From Carpediemonas membranifera (taxonomy: Eukaryota; Fornicata), in the NCBI GenBank assembly GCA_019828565.1, contig JAHDYR010000031.1, positions 102,046 through 166,045 of the forward strand: a DNA stretch of 64,000 bases, given 5' to 3'. The notes below the pieces were generated by a model, which was given only the letters and a program-made list of their open reading frames with translations, did not search any database and had not been told where the DNA came from. Below, piece after piece: positions 37,311 through 46,957 of this stretch (its first letter is position 1; the number at the start of each line of letters is the position of its first letter). Both the position numbers and the translations under genes were made by a program.

Positions 37311-37661
37311 TCTGTCCGCATAAACTGCGTGACTCGCCTGACCAGCGAAACACCTTTTGCCCGGAGTGAGGCTATCACATCGCCCTCCGCTCCGGGCCCG
37401 TTACCCGAGGTAACCTTACTGACGATGTAGCGCCATACGCTAGCTGTCCTAGCCTCTAGACATACTTGCTCTACCCAACGGGGATATCCCACCGGCAACG
37501 AGCATAGTGGAATGGCTTGCAGGCACGCTTGCGAGCCCAAACCGACCGTCTCCTCGAGAGACCGCGTCAAAGAATGTCTGTTGTGGCTTTACATCTGCCG
37601 TTGTAACGCGTGTCAGCCCCACCCTACCTAGCTCTCCCAGCCACTAGCTCCCGTCAGAGAT

Positions 37662-38600
37662 TTAAAGTGGTGGTTGGAGAAGGATGGAGGCCAGGTGTCC
37701 CTGGACCCCCGGGTGTGTGCGGACCCCGTTGCCCATATATCTCAGCATGCTTTTCGTGGAGGCCCACGTCCCCATGGACAGGAGGACTTCGGTACTCGTG
37801 TGGGCTACCGCCAACTCCGTGGTGGCGCCCTTGCGGAATGAGTGCCACGAAATGTCGGTGCCGTACGCCTGGTGGATCCAGTGGCGGAGGGTTGACGCCG
37901 GTAGCGGCTTCGATAGTGAAATACCACCGGTTGAGGTGATCGCCCGCCAGATGAGGTCGTCGTCGCGGCGCGTTGCCGTGGGGACCCATGCCTTCAGGGC
38001 CCTTGCTGGGTTAAAGCGGGCCCACGATTGGTTTGGTACCAGCTTGCGGACGCCTGTGGCAGTCTTAGTTCTCGCGAACAGAAGGAGGGCATTGCCATCA
38101 GCGTCGAACTCGACGTCTCTTCGTCTGAGCCCAAAGATCTCTGCGCCTCTACTCACGGTGATAAAGCAGAGAGCAGAAAAGAGGGCGGCCTGGAAGGCTT
38201 GGGGTGACTTCCGACGTCTGTCTATGACCCTGCGGACTCTCGCGGACGTGACAGGCTTCGCACCCCCGGTCAGGCCTTCTACAGAGGCGACGTTCCGGGC
38301 GGCGGCGATTATCTGCTTGGCAGCGGTCGGGGGCGCCAGTCAGACACGAGTGGGGCGGCCTCGCAAATCCAGTAGCCTTTCCTGTGTATCGACTGTGGGC
38401 CCGACGTGGTACCCTCGGTCAGAAGGAACTCTTTGAGCTGTTGCGCGTGTGAGTGGCTCGCGTTGCGGGATTGGAGGAATTTGGCGACCCAGCCCGCTGC
38501 TGTGCGGCGCGACGATTCGTTTCTGAAATGTGATAGTCGGTCGTCAGCGAGGAGGGCTTGGAACGGGTCCTCAGGATAAGCGCCACGAAGCGGATCTTGC
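37662..38600 (-). pseudogene. Retroelement 4 tyrosine recombinase, frame-broken
   Basis: The catalytic segment (37662 to about 38330) contains TVSRGAEIFGL, WHSFRKGATTELAVAH and MLRYMGNGV. The core-binding part (DDRLSHFRNESSRRTAAGWV, ending ICEAAPLVSDW) is in the preceding frame. The join needs a -1 change at a run of five C (38329-38333), the same place relative to the Asp-Trp as in element 3. The upper boundary is approximate. Confidence 0.7.
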
Positions 38601-40435
38601 CCTTGTCTGTCGCTGTCCAGGCTAGCTCGGACTGCAGGAGGTGTTTCGCCTGGACTCTGAGGTACAACTTGAGGGGTGTCAAACGTTTGATGGCTCGGAC
38701 CTCGGGCGAGTTGAGGTCCGGGCACAGGACTATCGCCGCTGATCTCCAGTGTCGAGGGTTCCCAGTCTGGGTCGAGGCGCGTATTGTCTGGAGGCGACGA
38801 CACGTCACTCCAAGAAGGGCTATAGGAGGAGCTATATAAATCCTGACTCCCCTCCAGTCCATCTGGAAGCCGTTGTCGTGGATTGACCAGGCTATTTCTG
38901 CAAAGCCTGGTAAGGCCAGAACCTTGTCGGGGCGTGCTGTGACGTCGATCTCGACCGGCCCCCACTTGCGCATGATGGTTTCCAAGACTTCTCGGGGTGA
39001 CGACCAGTCGAGCTTGGCGAACCTGGAGAGCCTGTCCGCCTGGACGTTCAGGTGTCCGGCAATATGGAAGCAGTGGACGTCGAGGCGCTTGGTTTCTGCC
39101 GTGTTGTAGATGTCCTGTAGGATCTGGTGTGCGGCTGGGGGAGGTTCGGCGATCCCCGTCTGTTTACCCAGCTGATGGCAGCTGAGTTGTCGGCAAAGAC
39201 TGTGAGAGAGGAGCGTGTCTCCTGCTGGGGCACGAGCTTGATCGCCTGAGCGATCGCGAAGAGCTCCTTGACGCCAATGTGTTCCCCCTTGAGATGAGGG
39301 GGAAGGCACCCTGTGATGCCGCTCCCTTCTCCCCATTGAACAGGCATGCTCCCCAGCCGGACGTTGATGCGTCTGAGGTGACAGAAATCTGGAGCGTATC
39401 GCGTATTTCCCAGTCCGCTCTTGCTTCGGCGAACCTCTTGGGTGGGCGATCGCGGAGGAGGACTTGTCACGCCGCCAGCTGCCTGCGGATTTGGCTGGAG
39501 AGGTGGACGGTCTCCGTTGTAGGGGTGGCCTGCAGTGGTCTGAGTGCGAGGCGGGCGAACTGTGTGGTCCCTGCGAAGAATGACAGACGGCCTAGGAGCT
39601 TCTGCCAGTCTGAAGCTGTGATGGACCCGACCCGGAGGGCCTTGGCGATCTTGGCCGTGTAGGTCTCGGCCTTGTCTTTTGAGATTCTTAGGGACTCGCT
39701 TGCGGTGTCTATGTGGACACCTAGGTAGTCTACCTGCTGGATCGGCGTGAGGACGCACTTGTTGAGGCCCGGTATCGCCCCCAGCGATAGCATGAGGTCG
39801 ATGATCTGCGGGGTGACCGAAGCTAGGTACGATGGGGAGGCATGGGACACTAAGAAATCGTCGAGATAGACCGCGATGGTCACCCCGAACCTGTGTGCGA
39901 TGATCTTTGCAAGCTGAATGGTCGTGCTCTGGAACACGTACGGCGCCGCTGTCCATCCGAAGCCGAGTGTGTTGTACCTGAATGCGCGGCCGTCCGGTAG
40001 GACCACGCCTAGGAGGGGGGAGTCTCGCGAGGCGACGCCAAGTTGGTGGTATCCCGATGCTAGGTCTATCTTGATCATGTAGTCGTTCTTGTGCAGATTG
40101 CGGACCGCCCGTCTGATGCCGAACAGACGAAACACCCTCAGCTCTGCTGTCACGTTGTTCAGGGCTCGGAGGTCGTGCACGGGGCGGACATCGTCTTTGC
40201 CCTTCGACACCGCGAACAGGGGTGCGCTGTGACGCAGTTCGTCTATCGGGCACGGGGAGAGGACGCCCTTGCCTACTAGCTCTTCGATCTTCGGAAGTAG
40301 GCGGGGGTCCACTCGTCTTTGTGGTTCTGGTGGAGGGGGCGCAGAGGTGAGGTGGATAGGGACGCCATCCCGCAGCCAGCTTACTACCTCGGGGGAGGCA
40401 CCGAGTCTTGCCCATACCGGCCACTTTTTGTTCAT
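38419..40435 (-). pseudogene. Retroelement 4 RT-RNase H with nonsense and frameshift mutations
   Basis: RT (39467-40435) has VHDLRALNNV, IDLASGYHQLGV and the VYLDDFLVS box. At 39467-39469 a TGA stands where elements of this group have Trp, and the frame continues beyond it into RNase H (SVTSDASTSGWGACLF). Two further frame changes near 39,300 and 39,140 split the RNase H domain (VFADNSAAISWVN; HIAGHLNVQADRLSRF). The copy is therefore inactive. Confidence 0.85.
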
Positions 40436-40464
40436 TGACGGGAACTGAACATCTGTGGCAAGGG

Positions 40465-40800
40465 CTACTTCTTGTGCTTCTTGTGAAACCCCCCTTTGTT
40501 CTGGGGCTGGTACTTTCTCTTACCCTTGGCTCTGGCTTTGGCTGCGCAGTAGGAGATGGCACGGGGGGGGTTGGTCTGGGACGTGTTGAACAAGTCGAGA
40601 AACAGTTCGCAGGTTGCGTCCGACCAGTTGTCGTCCTTGAGGTCCAGAAGGGTACAGCGTGCTTGGAGTTCCACCAGGAGTCTTGCTTTGAGCGGCTCGT
40701 CGTCGAGGGCGTTGACGATCACCATCACGCGGCGAAGCCACTTTGCTTCCGCCTTAAGTGGTCTCTTTGTCGGAAGCTCGCCGTATGCATCCATCTCCAT
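40465..40800 (-). pseudogene. Retroelement 4 gag C-terminal part, 5' end lost
   Basis: 111 codons beginning at the gag-core block (GELPTKRPLKAEAKWLRRV) and ending in a Lys/Gly-rich tail (NKGGFHKKHKK). The normal gag N-terminus and A1 repeat are absent; sequence beyond 40800 is unrelated and AT-rich. Confidence 0.65.
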
Positions 40801-40861
40801 ACTGTAAGAATGGCTAGAGTCTCCCGGGAGATACCCTGGAGATACTCCAAAAAGTGCAAGA

Positions 40862-40951
40862 AAAAATGAGATTCACTAGAATCTGTTTCACATTTCACAT
40901 ATTTCACAAGAATATGTGAAATGAGAAGCAAAGCTAGTGAATGTCATTTTT
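40862..40951. repeat. Nested inverted repeat (hairpin) at the retroelement-island border
   Basis: Outer arms 40862-40879 and 40934-40951 match in 17 of 18 bases (AAAAATGAGATTCACTAG type). Inner arms 40893-40903 and 40911-40921 (TTTCACATATT / AATATGTGAAA) are perfect. The DNA is AT-rich and can form one long stem-loop, of the MITE or ncRNA kind. Confidence 0.7.
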
Positions 40952-41165
40952 ACTTGTCCCTCATCGTCTGTATGGCATCTATAAACAAATCGCGTATCTC
41001 TTGCAGCAGAAACTCTGTGTCATTCACCCTTTTGTTGATTTCTTCTTCCTTTCGCAAGCCCTGAGCAGTTTTTCGGATTATTTGGTAAGAATCTTGTACT
41101 TTGGCAACTTCCACGAGCCCTGACGTTACCGTTTCTACCTTTTGGTGGCTAGTTGCTCGAATCAT
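40950..41165 (-). CDS. Small coiled-coil protein beside a cysteine-rich gene
   Basis: 71 residues from ATG 41163-41165, ending TAA followed by A. Charged and helical (LRKEEEINKRVNDTEFLLQE). It is divergent from the cysteine-rich gene at 41261. A comparable 68-residue coiled-coil ORF (50228-50434) lies beside the paralog of that gene, which supports both being real. Function unknown. Confidence 0.45.
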   Translation of the reverse strand: MIRATSHQKVETVTSGLVEVAKVQDSYQIIRKTAQGLRKEEEINKRVNDTEFLLQEIRDLFIDAIQTMRDK

Positions 41166-41260
41166 GATCGACAAATGTCGCAGTTTTAGGTATTGTCAAT
41201 GCCAGGAGTTTACGTAAATAGACAAATGTAACAACGTAAACAGCTTGGATAGAAATTCTC

Positions 41261-42483
41261 ATGAATTCAGAAGTGTCTGTACCGGAACCTATTGCTGCTA
41301 CGCCCCCCATCAGACAGTATGGCAACAGTAAGCTCGCAAATCTCCGTCGTTCATTTGTTACAGCCGTTGTTTCTTCAGTATTTGAGGACGACGAGGCAAC
41401 TGACCTCGGCTTGAGTGCACGCGACATCCATAAGGTACTTCTGGAGGTCCAGCGCAGGGTCGCCGCCGAATGCCCTGGGTTCAAGTCAATTGAACTCCGG
41501 GAACAGGTCAGGCGGACGACTGTTGTCGGCGTTACTACGTTTATAACAGCAGTTAGACCCTCTGCGGAGTACAATGGCTCTGTCATGCAGCACATTGCTG
41601 TCCGTAGTCAGCCCTGCCATGCCGAGTTCCGCCAGATGCTCTCAGAAGTTCTCTCAGATGCTGGACTGAACGATGTTTCCGACTCAATCAGCCTTGAGAA
41701 CTTGCCTGTGATCAACCGGGTGAGATATAAGCCTGTCAAGCAAAAGGCAACGGTCAAATCGACCCCGACTACGATGATCAAGGCAGAGATCCCACCGATA
41801 CGGTCGACTACGCAACTGTCTTCACTTGGTGTTGGTGATGAAGCAGACACACCTCAGTCCACGACAGATCGATCGGTGCCGGTTCGGAAGAAGATCGTCT
41901 TTGACGACGAGGAAGCCAAGCGACCCAGGCTTGGTGACGACGATCTGCAGCAGGTGTCTAACAACGTGTCCGATGCTGTTGTTGACCGTATTAAGGTCCT
42001 GATCAACGACGTTGTCTCAGAGACCCGTGTGAGAGACCCGCCTACCGAACCCGAGACATGTAAGACGACTTTCCTTAGCCTTCATCAGCGCAAAATGCTA
42101 TTTGGATGTCTTGTGTGTGGTACCCCCGAGTGGTTCTTCAATCCAGACGGCACTACGTTCAGGAGATGCTGTGCTTGCAAAGGTTTCCTGCACGAGCAAT
42201 GTGTCAGGACGAAGGGCAAGAAGGACTACTGTCCCGCGTGCTATATTACCGGCTCAGCAACAAGTGCCAGGCGTGCAAAAAGGGCCTAAGATCCAAGAAC
42301 ACGAAGAAAGCAGAAGAACAGGCTTCTACTCTTCTTTGCTGCCGAGGCTGTCACTGGTGGTACTGTGAGCATTGCTCTAAGGAAGTGCAGTACACCATTG
42401 ATGGCAAGTTGTACATCGTTCCCCTCTGCAGCAAATGTAAGGTTGTCTATAAGCGAGTAGAGGACATGAGACCGATTGTTTAG
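41261..42483 (+). pseudogene. Cysteine-rich (PHD/treble-clef-like) protein, paralog of 50704-51939, frame-broken
   Basis: The first frame (41261-42289) encodes an N-terminal helical domain, a disordered basic middle and a zinc-binding start (FGCLVCGTPEWFF, RRCCACKGFLHEQCV, DYCPACY). The second frame (to 42483) continues with CQACKKGLRSKN, CCRGCHWWYCEHCSKEV and CSKCKVVYK. The paralog encodes all of this in one frame, so the two parts belong together. A one-base loss between about 42235 and 42262 would explain it. A 20-nt intron (GTGCTATA...CTCAG) also restores frame but would remove a cysteine. Function unknown; chromatin or RNA binding is plausible. Confidence 0.7.
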
Positions 42484-42520
42484 GTGTGAGATGATCATAA
42501 ATTGTATATATATCTGTTTA

Positions 42521-43525
42521 CTACACGTCTCTCTCAAGCGCACGGGTCATCATGCTTATGTATCGATCATTCATAAGTCTTCTCTGGTCGGTTCTTAACG
42601 GGTCATACTCGTTGACATCAGAAACGATGTCTTGCATTTCAGGAAGAGGAATGGGCCGGGCATAGCTAGTCTCAGACATGATGACCCTGGCCTCGTTGGG
42701 AAATGACAAGGAACCATTGGCTAAAATCCGTCTTCCTGCTGAGCCAGGCGCGAAACGATAGCCAGAGAAGTACTTCGTCAGAAAGAAAAGAGGATTGTCG
42801 AGACATGTCACACGGTAGAGCCAATAGGCGTCCTGGAGAACAAGCTCATGCGCCAGAACCTTCTCAGGAGTGAGGATAATGCATGTGTTCTTGTACTTGG
42901 CTGTCGAAATAGCACTGCACAGCTGAGACTCCTCAGATCTGTCGAGTCCGAAGCAGGTGGCAAAGTAAATCAGACGCACACGCGTCGATCTCACCAAGGA
43001 AGGGCTCTCGAATGACCTGAGGATGAGCTGGACCAGATCATGGTGATACAGAAACTCGTTCGTAGGCGTATCAATGATCATACGCGACGTTTCTGTATCA
43101 GAATGACCCGATATCACCCAGTAAGTGTCGAAGTTAGAGTACTGCGACGCCAACTCCTCAAGTACCTCGGCCAGATGGGACGTAGACTTAAAGGTGCGGG
43201 CAACGGCAGTCAGCCACTCATCATCAACGAGCTCTAGAGCCGTCTTGAGCTTGAAGTGATAGCCAGATGAGTTGGCAAGACTTTCCACGCGGAAGACGGG
43301 GTAGGGCTGAGTCGGGGTCTCGAAACCATGCAGCGGCTCGATGGTGATTAGCACCCGTCGGTTAATCAACTTCTCTGTTGTAAAAGGACACTCGTGAGAG
43401 GAAGAAGACTTGAAACCGATCCCGCGATGTCCACGCCTGAGCTGAACCTTACCACAGACACATTCAAAGACTTCTTGGTCCTTACTGATGCGTCGCGTGC
43501 CGAATTCTCCGTATTTCTCGTCCAT
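42521..43525 (-). CDS. Putative caspase/CHAT-fold protein
   Basis: The ATG at 43523-43525 is preferred to an upstream TTG, giving 334 residues. The N-terminus has a two-CxC-like stretch (FECVCGKVQLRRGHRG). The central part reads like a caspase-hemoglobinase fold: a strand ending in the His motif YWVISGHSDTE (about 138), and a second strand ending in Cys, RLIYFATCFGLDRSEE (about 189), about 50 residues apart as in CHAT and metacaspase-like proteases. The remainder is helical. The motif pair is suggestive but I see no full family signature. The stop TAG is followed at once by TAAA. Divergent neighbour: the SET gene. Confidence 0.45.
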   Translation of the reverse strand: MDEKYGEFGTRRISKDQEVFECVCGKVQLRRGHRGIGFKSSSSHECPFTTEKLINRRVLITIEPLHGFETPTQPYPVFRVESLANSSGYHFKLKTALELVDDEWLTAVARTFKSTSHLAEVLEELASQYSNFDTYWVISGHSDTETSRMIIDTPTNEFLYHHDLVQLILRSFESPSLVRSTRVRLIYFATCFGLDRSEESQLCSAISTAKYKNTCIILTPEKVLAHELVLQDAYWLYRVTCLDNPLFFLTKYFSGYRFAPGSAGRRILANGSLSFPNEARVIMSETSYARPIPLPEMQDIVSDVNEYDPLRTDQRRLMNDRYISMMTRALERDV

Positions 43526-43720
43526 TTGCAATGTGCCAATTTTTTTTTCATGAATGGCACATTTTGATTTGAAGCAAAGGACAAGCTTTTGATCCAAGTA
43601 AAGAGGTATACCTTCATTGCTACACTATTTATGCATGCTACTGCAGTATTGTTCGGATCTGATCAGCGATGCGCCTGTTCTTCGGATCGGGAGTTGCGAG
43701 AAAAAAAAGAGAACGAAGAT

Positions 43721-44673
43721 ATGGCGAGAAGAAAGATGCCCGCAAGGAAGCAGCAACCGGTAGGTAAGAGAAGGACTCAAAATCCACCCAACAAGACTTT
43801 TGAGTCATCTGCTTCTCCGCAGGATCAACGTCCTGCGGAAACTACTGTAACGGCAGCATCACCTCCTCCTCCGCCTCCCGAGTCGCCTTCCCATTCATCC
43901 AGCTCGTCTGAAGCCGAGGAGGACTCCGTCGAGGGGTCCGTCATGCACGTCCACCCTAGGTGGACGCATGTTTACCCGGGTTCAGACCTGCAGGACGTCA
44001 AGCAGCTGATTTCGGATGAGATAAGCCTTCAGGCCATTCCTGCTCCGGCCTGGATCTCATCCGAGACCCGTTGCGACCCCCGTTTGACCCAGGAGCCAGA
44101 CCATCCGGCCCTCAACCGGACGCAGAGCGTCGGCCGAGGCATGATTGCCACTGAGGATATCTCAGCTGGCACATGTCTCGGAATATACTTCGGCAAGCTG
44201 ATTCCCGATGCCGAGACGGCCAGCAACAACGGCCAGATGGTGTTTGTTTCGCTTTTATTCCATTACCATTACACAGCATGTCATTCGCTGACAGTCAGGT
44301 CGCCGTCGATGCCATGTCGGCCACAGCGGGTGTCCACCTGATTAACCACAGCCCTGACGATGTCAACTGTGAGTTCGTGGACGTCTTGGTGGATGGCCTG
44401 CCAGTTATATCGGTCAGAGCCACTGCCAACATCGTTCGCGGCGAGTTCTTGCGCATCGATTATGGCGAGACCTACTTTGAGGCCGATGAAGAGGAGCACC
44501 CGGTTGCTCGCTTCAAGAGTCTCGCCATAGATGACCCTCACTACCTCGCTCGAAAGGTGGAGCAGTTCAAAATACTGCAGGTCAAGCCGCAGCCCCGCAA
44601 GCGGAAGACCAAGTCCAACCCCGCCCGTAAGCGCTTCCACACTGCGCGCATGACTCAAGGCAAGAGTGAATAA
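43721..44673 (+). CDS. SET-domain protein methyltransferase with one short intron
   Basis: Exon 1 is 43721-44241 and exon 2 is 44277-44673. The 35-nt intron 44242-44276 begins GTTTGTTT and ends TTACACAG, and its removal joins the frames across a Val codon, giving 305 residues. SET motifs: VGRGMIATEDISAGTCLGIY in exon 1, then VDAMSATAGVHLINHSPDDV and GEFLRIDYGETYF in exon 2, with the NHS and GETY-type residues of the active site. The N-terminal 70 residues are basic and disordered; the C-terminal tail is Lys/Arg-rich, suggesting nuclear location. No post-SET cysteines are present. Substrate unknown. The stop is TAAA. The 3' part is duplicated at 46955. Confidence 0.8.
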
Positions 44674-44703
44674 ACTTGAAGAGATATCAATTCAATCAAT
44701 CAT

Positions 44704-45238
44704 TTATGAGCGGGTGACATCCTCCGGACGAGTAGCACACTTCTCGGGCTCTGCGGCAGCTGCCTTGCGCTTGCGGTCCGGAAGACTGTAGACACAGGCA
44801 TGACGATTCTCGATGACGATGAACTGAGTGAGCTTCATGCTCTCACAAAGACCTAAGATCTTGTCCAGCGTCGCATCCTGGATGGGCAAGAACTCTGAAT
44901 CTTCCCAACCTTTGTGGACCCAGAGGCAGGTAAGGTCCTCGTCGATCTGGGTGATGATTACCGGAGTGTGACTCAGCTCTACACTGGCCTGGATGGCCTC
45001 ATGGTCTGCCCAGGGGAAAGGGGAGCCAGGCATCTCAGAGAACGGGTCGCCCTCGAACCCCCTTGCCCTCACAGAAGGATCGGATGTCCGCGTACAGCTG
45101 AAGCTTCTCACCAACAGTAGGCTGGGACCCAGTCCTGATGAGATGCATGGCGCTGAGAATGCATGAGCCATCCCCAGGCACCTCAGACCGCTTCAGAGAG
45201 CTTGTATCGTTCTTAAACTTCTTAGCGGTCTTCTCCAT
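44704..45238 (-). pseudogene. OTU-type cysteine protease, copy 1, frameshifted
   Basis: Nearly identical to 47372-47905, but a run of five rather than four Gs on the coding strand (45058-45062) shifts the frame after CEGKG, so the protein would end early. The active-site Cys motif (PGDGSCILSAMHL) is upstream of the break; the His region (IENRHACVY) is downstream. Either a recent null copy or a homopolymer error in the assembly. Confidence 0.8.
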
Positions 45239-45251
45239 GATGGTCTGGACG

Positions 45252-45919
45252 TCATCTTTGGGGTCTGCGGCCACCAAAGCCTCCCCGATCCAGGTCTATG
45301 ACCTCAGCCTCCTTCTTCAAGGGCACAAGCTTCTCCGTCTCGAGCTTTTCAATCTTGGCCCGGGCTCGCCAAAGCTCCCTCTTCAAATCACGGATCGCAC
45401 CGTTGTGTTCCACGGCAAGATGGCGGCGCAGGAGGCGCGATGTGCCACTCAGGGTACTTCTGTGGACGGGAGAGTCCATCAGAAGCGCGTCCAGGTGCCT
45501 TATCCGGTCGAACTGCACGTCGACCGGGTCCGACAGCTCAGGCTCGGCGTTGCTCTTGAACGAACGGACGACCCCCGACCTTCCTGGCTTCACCTTGCGC
45601 ATTATGCGCTCACGGAGCAGCGAAAGGACTGAATAAGCAGGAGTTATTTGGAGTACTTACCTCCAACGTCGTGCTCGTGATCCGAAGACACTTCTCGGCG
45701 GACCTTCTGGACAAGGCTGTCGTAGGCATGATCTCCCATGACCTTCTTCAGCTCAGCCGATGTCGTGATCAGCTCAAGCTGAGCCTCGGCAGTTTCTCTT
45801 AGGTGCAGGATAAGGTGAGGCGACCTGAAGAGCTTGCGAAGCGTTTTCCAGCCAATATCTGTTGAGGATCGATACTCTTCTCCTTTCTTCGTTTGGTTTT
45901 CTAATTTCGTTGCGAGCAT
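45252..45919 (-). CDS. OTU-linked helical protein, copy 1, chimeric 5' end
   Basis: Exons 45661-45919 and 45252-45628 flank a 32-nt intron (45629-45660, GTAAGTACT...TTATTCAG). Exon 1 of the other copy is missing. Instead, the downstream exon is fused in frame, exactly at the old intron's ACAG, to sequence upstream that begins with ATG inside the TTTATGC element (MLATKLENQTKKGEE). The rest matches copy 2. Whether it is expressed is unknown. Confidence 0.5.
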
Positions 45920-45922
45920 AAA
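45916..45922 (-). promoter_or_regulatory. Initiator-like element between divergent genes
   Basis: The minus strand reads GTGCACTTTATGCTCGCAAC. It lies 20-25 bp upstream of the plus-strand ATG at 45943 and overlaps the possible minus-strand ATG at 45919. Copies occur at 49379, 54823 and 58148. Confidence 0.5.
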
Positions 45923-45942
45923 GTGCACCTTGAAGAAACGTT

Positions 45943-46620
45943 ATGCCTCCGAAACGGAGTAATACTGCTAAGAGTAAGGGCAGAAAGCGTCTAAACGCTG
46001 TGGAAATGATTTCTACTTACTTAGAGAAGGAGCACGCTGCTGGAAGCATCTCCGCTGCCGATGTCGCCACCGGAAACCGCATTTGCAATGAGGTGGTTGA
46101 CAGACGCCCCAATGACCTCCCCACATTCGTTCCGGAGGATCTTAGGGATGAAGCGGAGTTCCGTTCTCTCGATAGCATTGAGCAGATCATGGCGCAGTAC
46201 AAGGGCGAGTCTTCTGAGGCCAAGGAGAAGCGCTTCAGGGCCCTCATCAGCCTGGACGCCGAAGGAGATGAGGTCGACCATGGCAGCCCTCTCTTGGCAA
46301 CTGTCCGTGAGTACCGCGAGCTGTTCCACGGCATCCCTCAGTCGGTCCGCCCCCGCGCGTACGCCTTCGTCGCCCAGAGGCTTGGGATCTCTGTCGACAA
46401 GGTCAGAGAGGTCCTTCTAGAGAGTGTGTGCCGCAAGGACTCTAAGCTCATCTTCGAGCGTCCGCAGCTTGTCCTCTAGAAGCACTCGAAGACCTTCAAG
46501 GACCTCGCCGCTGTGATTGAGAAGAGGAACGCTGCCCGTGCCGCTGCAGAGGCTCGTGATGTTCTGCGTATACCCGTTTACGCGAGCCTCCTGCTCTTCC
46601 ACGCAGCTAACGTCAACTCA
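45943..46620 (+). pseudogene. Unknown helical protein with an in-frame TAG
   Basis: 178 codons run from ATG 45943 to TAG 46477-46479, but the same frame stays open and coding-like for another 46 codons (KHSKTFKDLAAVIEKRNAAR, ending NVNSNE) to a double stop TAATAA at 46618. The N-terminus is basic (MPPKRSNTAKSKGRKRL) and the body helical (ATVREYRELFHGIPQ). TAG serves as a normal stop elsewhere in the window, so this is best read as a nonsense mutation, with readthrough as an alternative. A truncated second copy of the first 35 codons lies at 49406-49486. Family unknown. Confidence 0.6.
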
Positions 46621-46649
46621 AATGAGTAATAAATCGACTGCTTCTTCAT

Positions 46650-46954
46650 TTAATCTTCATTCTCTTCCTCATCTTCCTTCTCAGACAGCAGATGGTACCA
46701 CTCTTCCTCGAAATAGTTCTCTTTCTGGTAATCCTTACGCATCTTTGATCTCTTATCCACGATCTTTTGGACCAAATCCCTTCGGTTGCTGTCGTAAAGG
46801 GCGATGATTATCTCACGTTGCTTCTTGCGCGTCGGGTGCGGGGTAACACTCTTCCTCAGACGCTTAATGTAGCGGTTGAGCTTGTCCGAGGGCTTGGTGG
46901 GCAGGGTGGGTTGGGTGGCTTGGGTTCTCTTTGGGGGAGGCTGGACCTGGTCCT
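46650..46954 (-). pseudogene. C-terminal gene fragment cut by the duplication
   Basis: The minus strand from about 46954 to the stop TAA at 46650-46652 reads as coding for about 100 residues: proline-rich start (VQPPPKRTQATQP), then helical basic text (DKLNRYIKRLRKSV, RKKQREIIIALYDSNRRDLV) and an acidic end (SEKEDEEENED). It has no start codon and is interrupted exactly where duplication copy 2 begins (46955), so the 5' part was lost or replaced. The stop is TAAA. Confidence 0.6.
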
Positions 46955-46957
46955 ACA

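Larger units (their letters stand above)
36899..40800 (-). mobile_element. Retroelement 4: decayed YR retrotransposon and remnant
   Basis: It contains diverged B-like repeats at about 36901-36950 and 37438-37490 (both GCTAGCT, TCCTAGCCTC, then CCAACGGGG). A gag 5' fragment with its own initiator motif (37035-37324) lies in the A2 position. YR, RT-RNase H and gag 3' part follow. The gag fragment at 37035 and the one at 40465 overlap in content but are only moderately similar, so either A1/A2 have diverged or two related elements are merged. The 5' A1 end is missing at 40800. Nonsense and frameshift mutations mark it as dead. Confidence 0.75.
44348..46023. repeat. Segmental duplication, copy 1
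   Basis: 44348-45862 corresponds to 46955-48529, and 45862-46023 corresponds to 49325-49486, all in the same orientation and nearly identical. In copy 1 the two parts are contiguous; in copy 2 they are separated by 795 bp. Confidence 0.95.

Noticed and set aside
37045-37323. Plus-strand serine-rich ORF over the gag fragment
   Set aside because: The minus strand has the initiator motif, ATG and gag-core match; the plus frame is its shadow.
25529-40562. Very long alternative frames over the retroelements (for example the upstream part of the 918-codon frame at 25529-28285, and frames at 30639-32459, 34032-36416, 39048-40562)
   Set aside because: Except for the YR parts at their ends, they are arginine/serine/proline-rich shadows of RT-RNase H in GC-rich DNA and carry no domain.
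45943-46620. Reassigned TAG codon
   Set aside because: TAG ends other genes (2265, 7356, 23821, 42521), so the in-frame TAG is more simply a mutation or readthrough.
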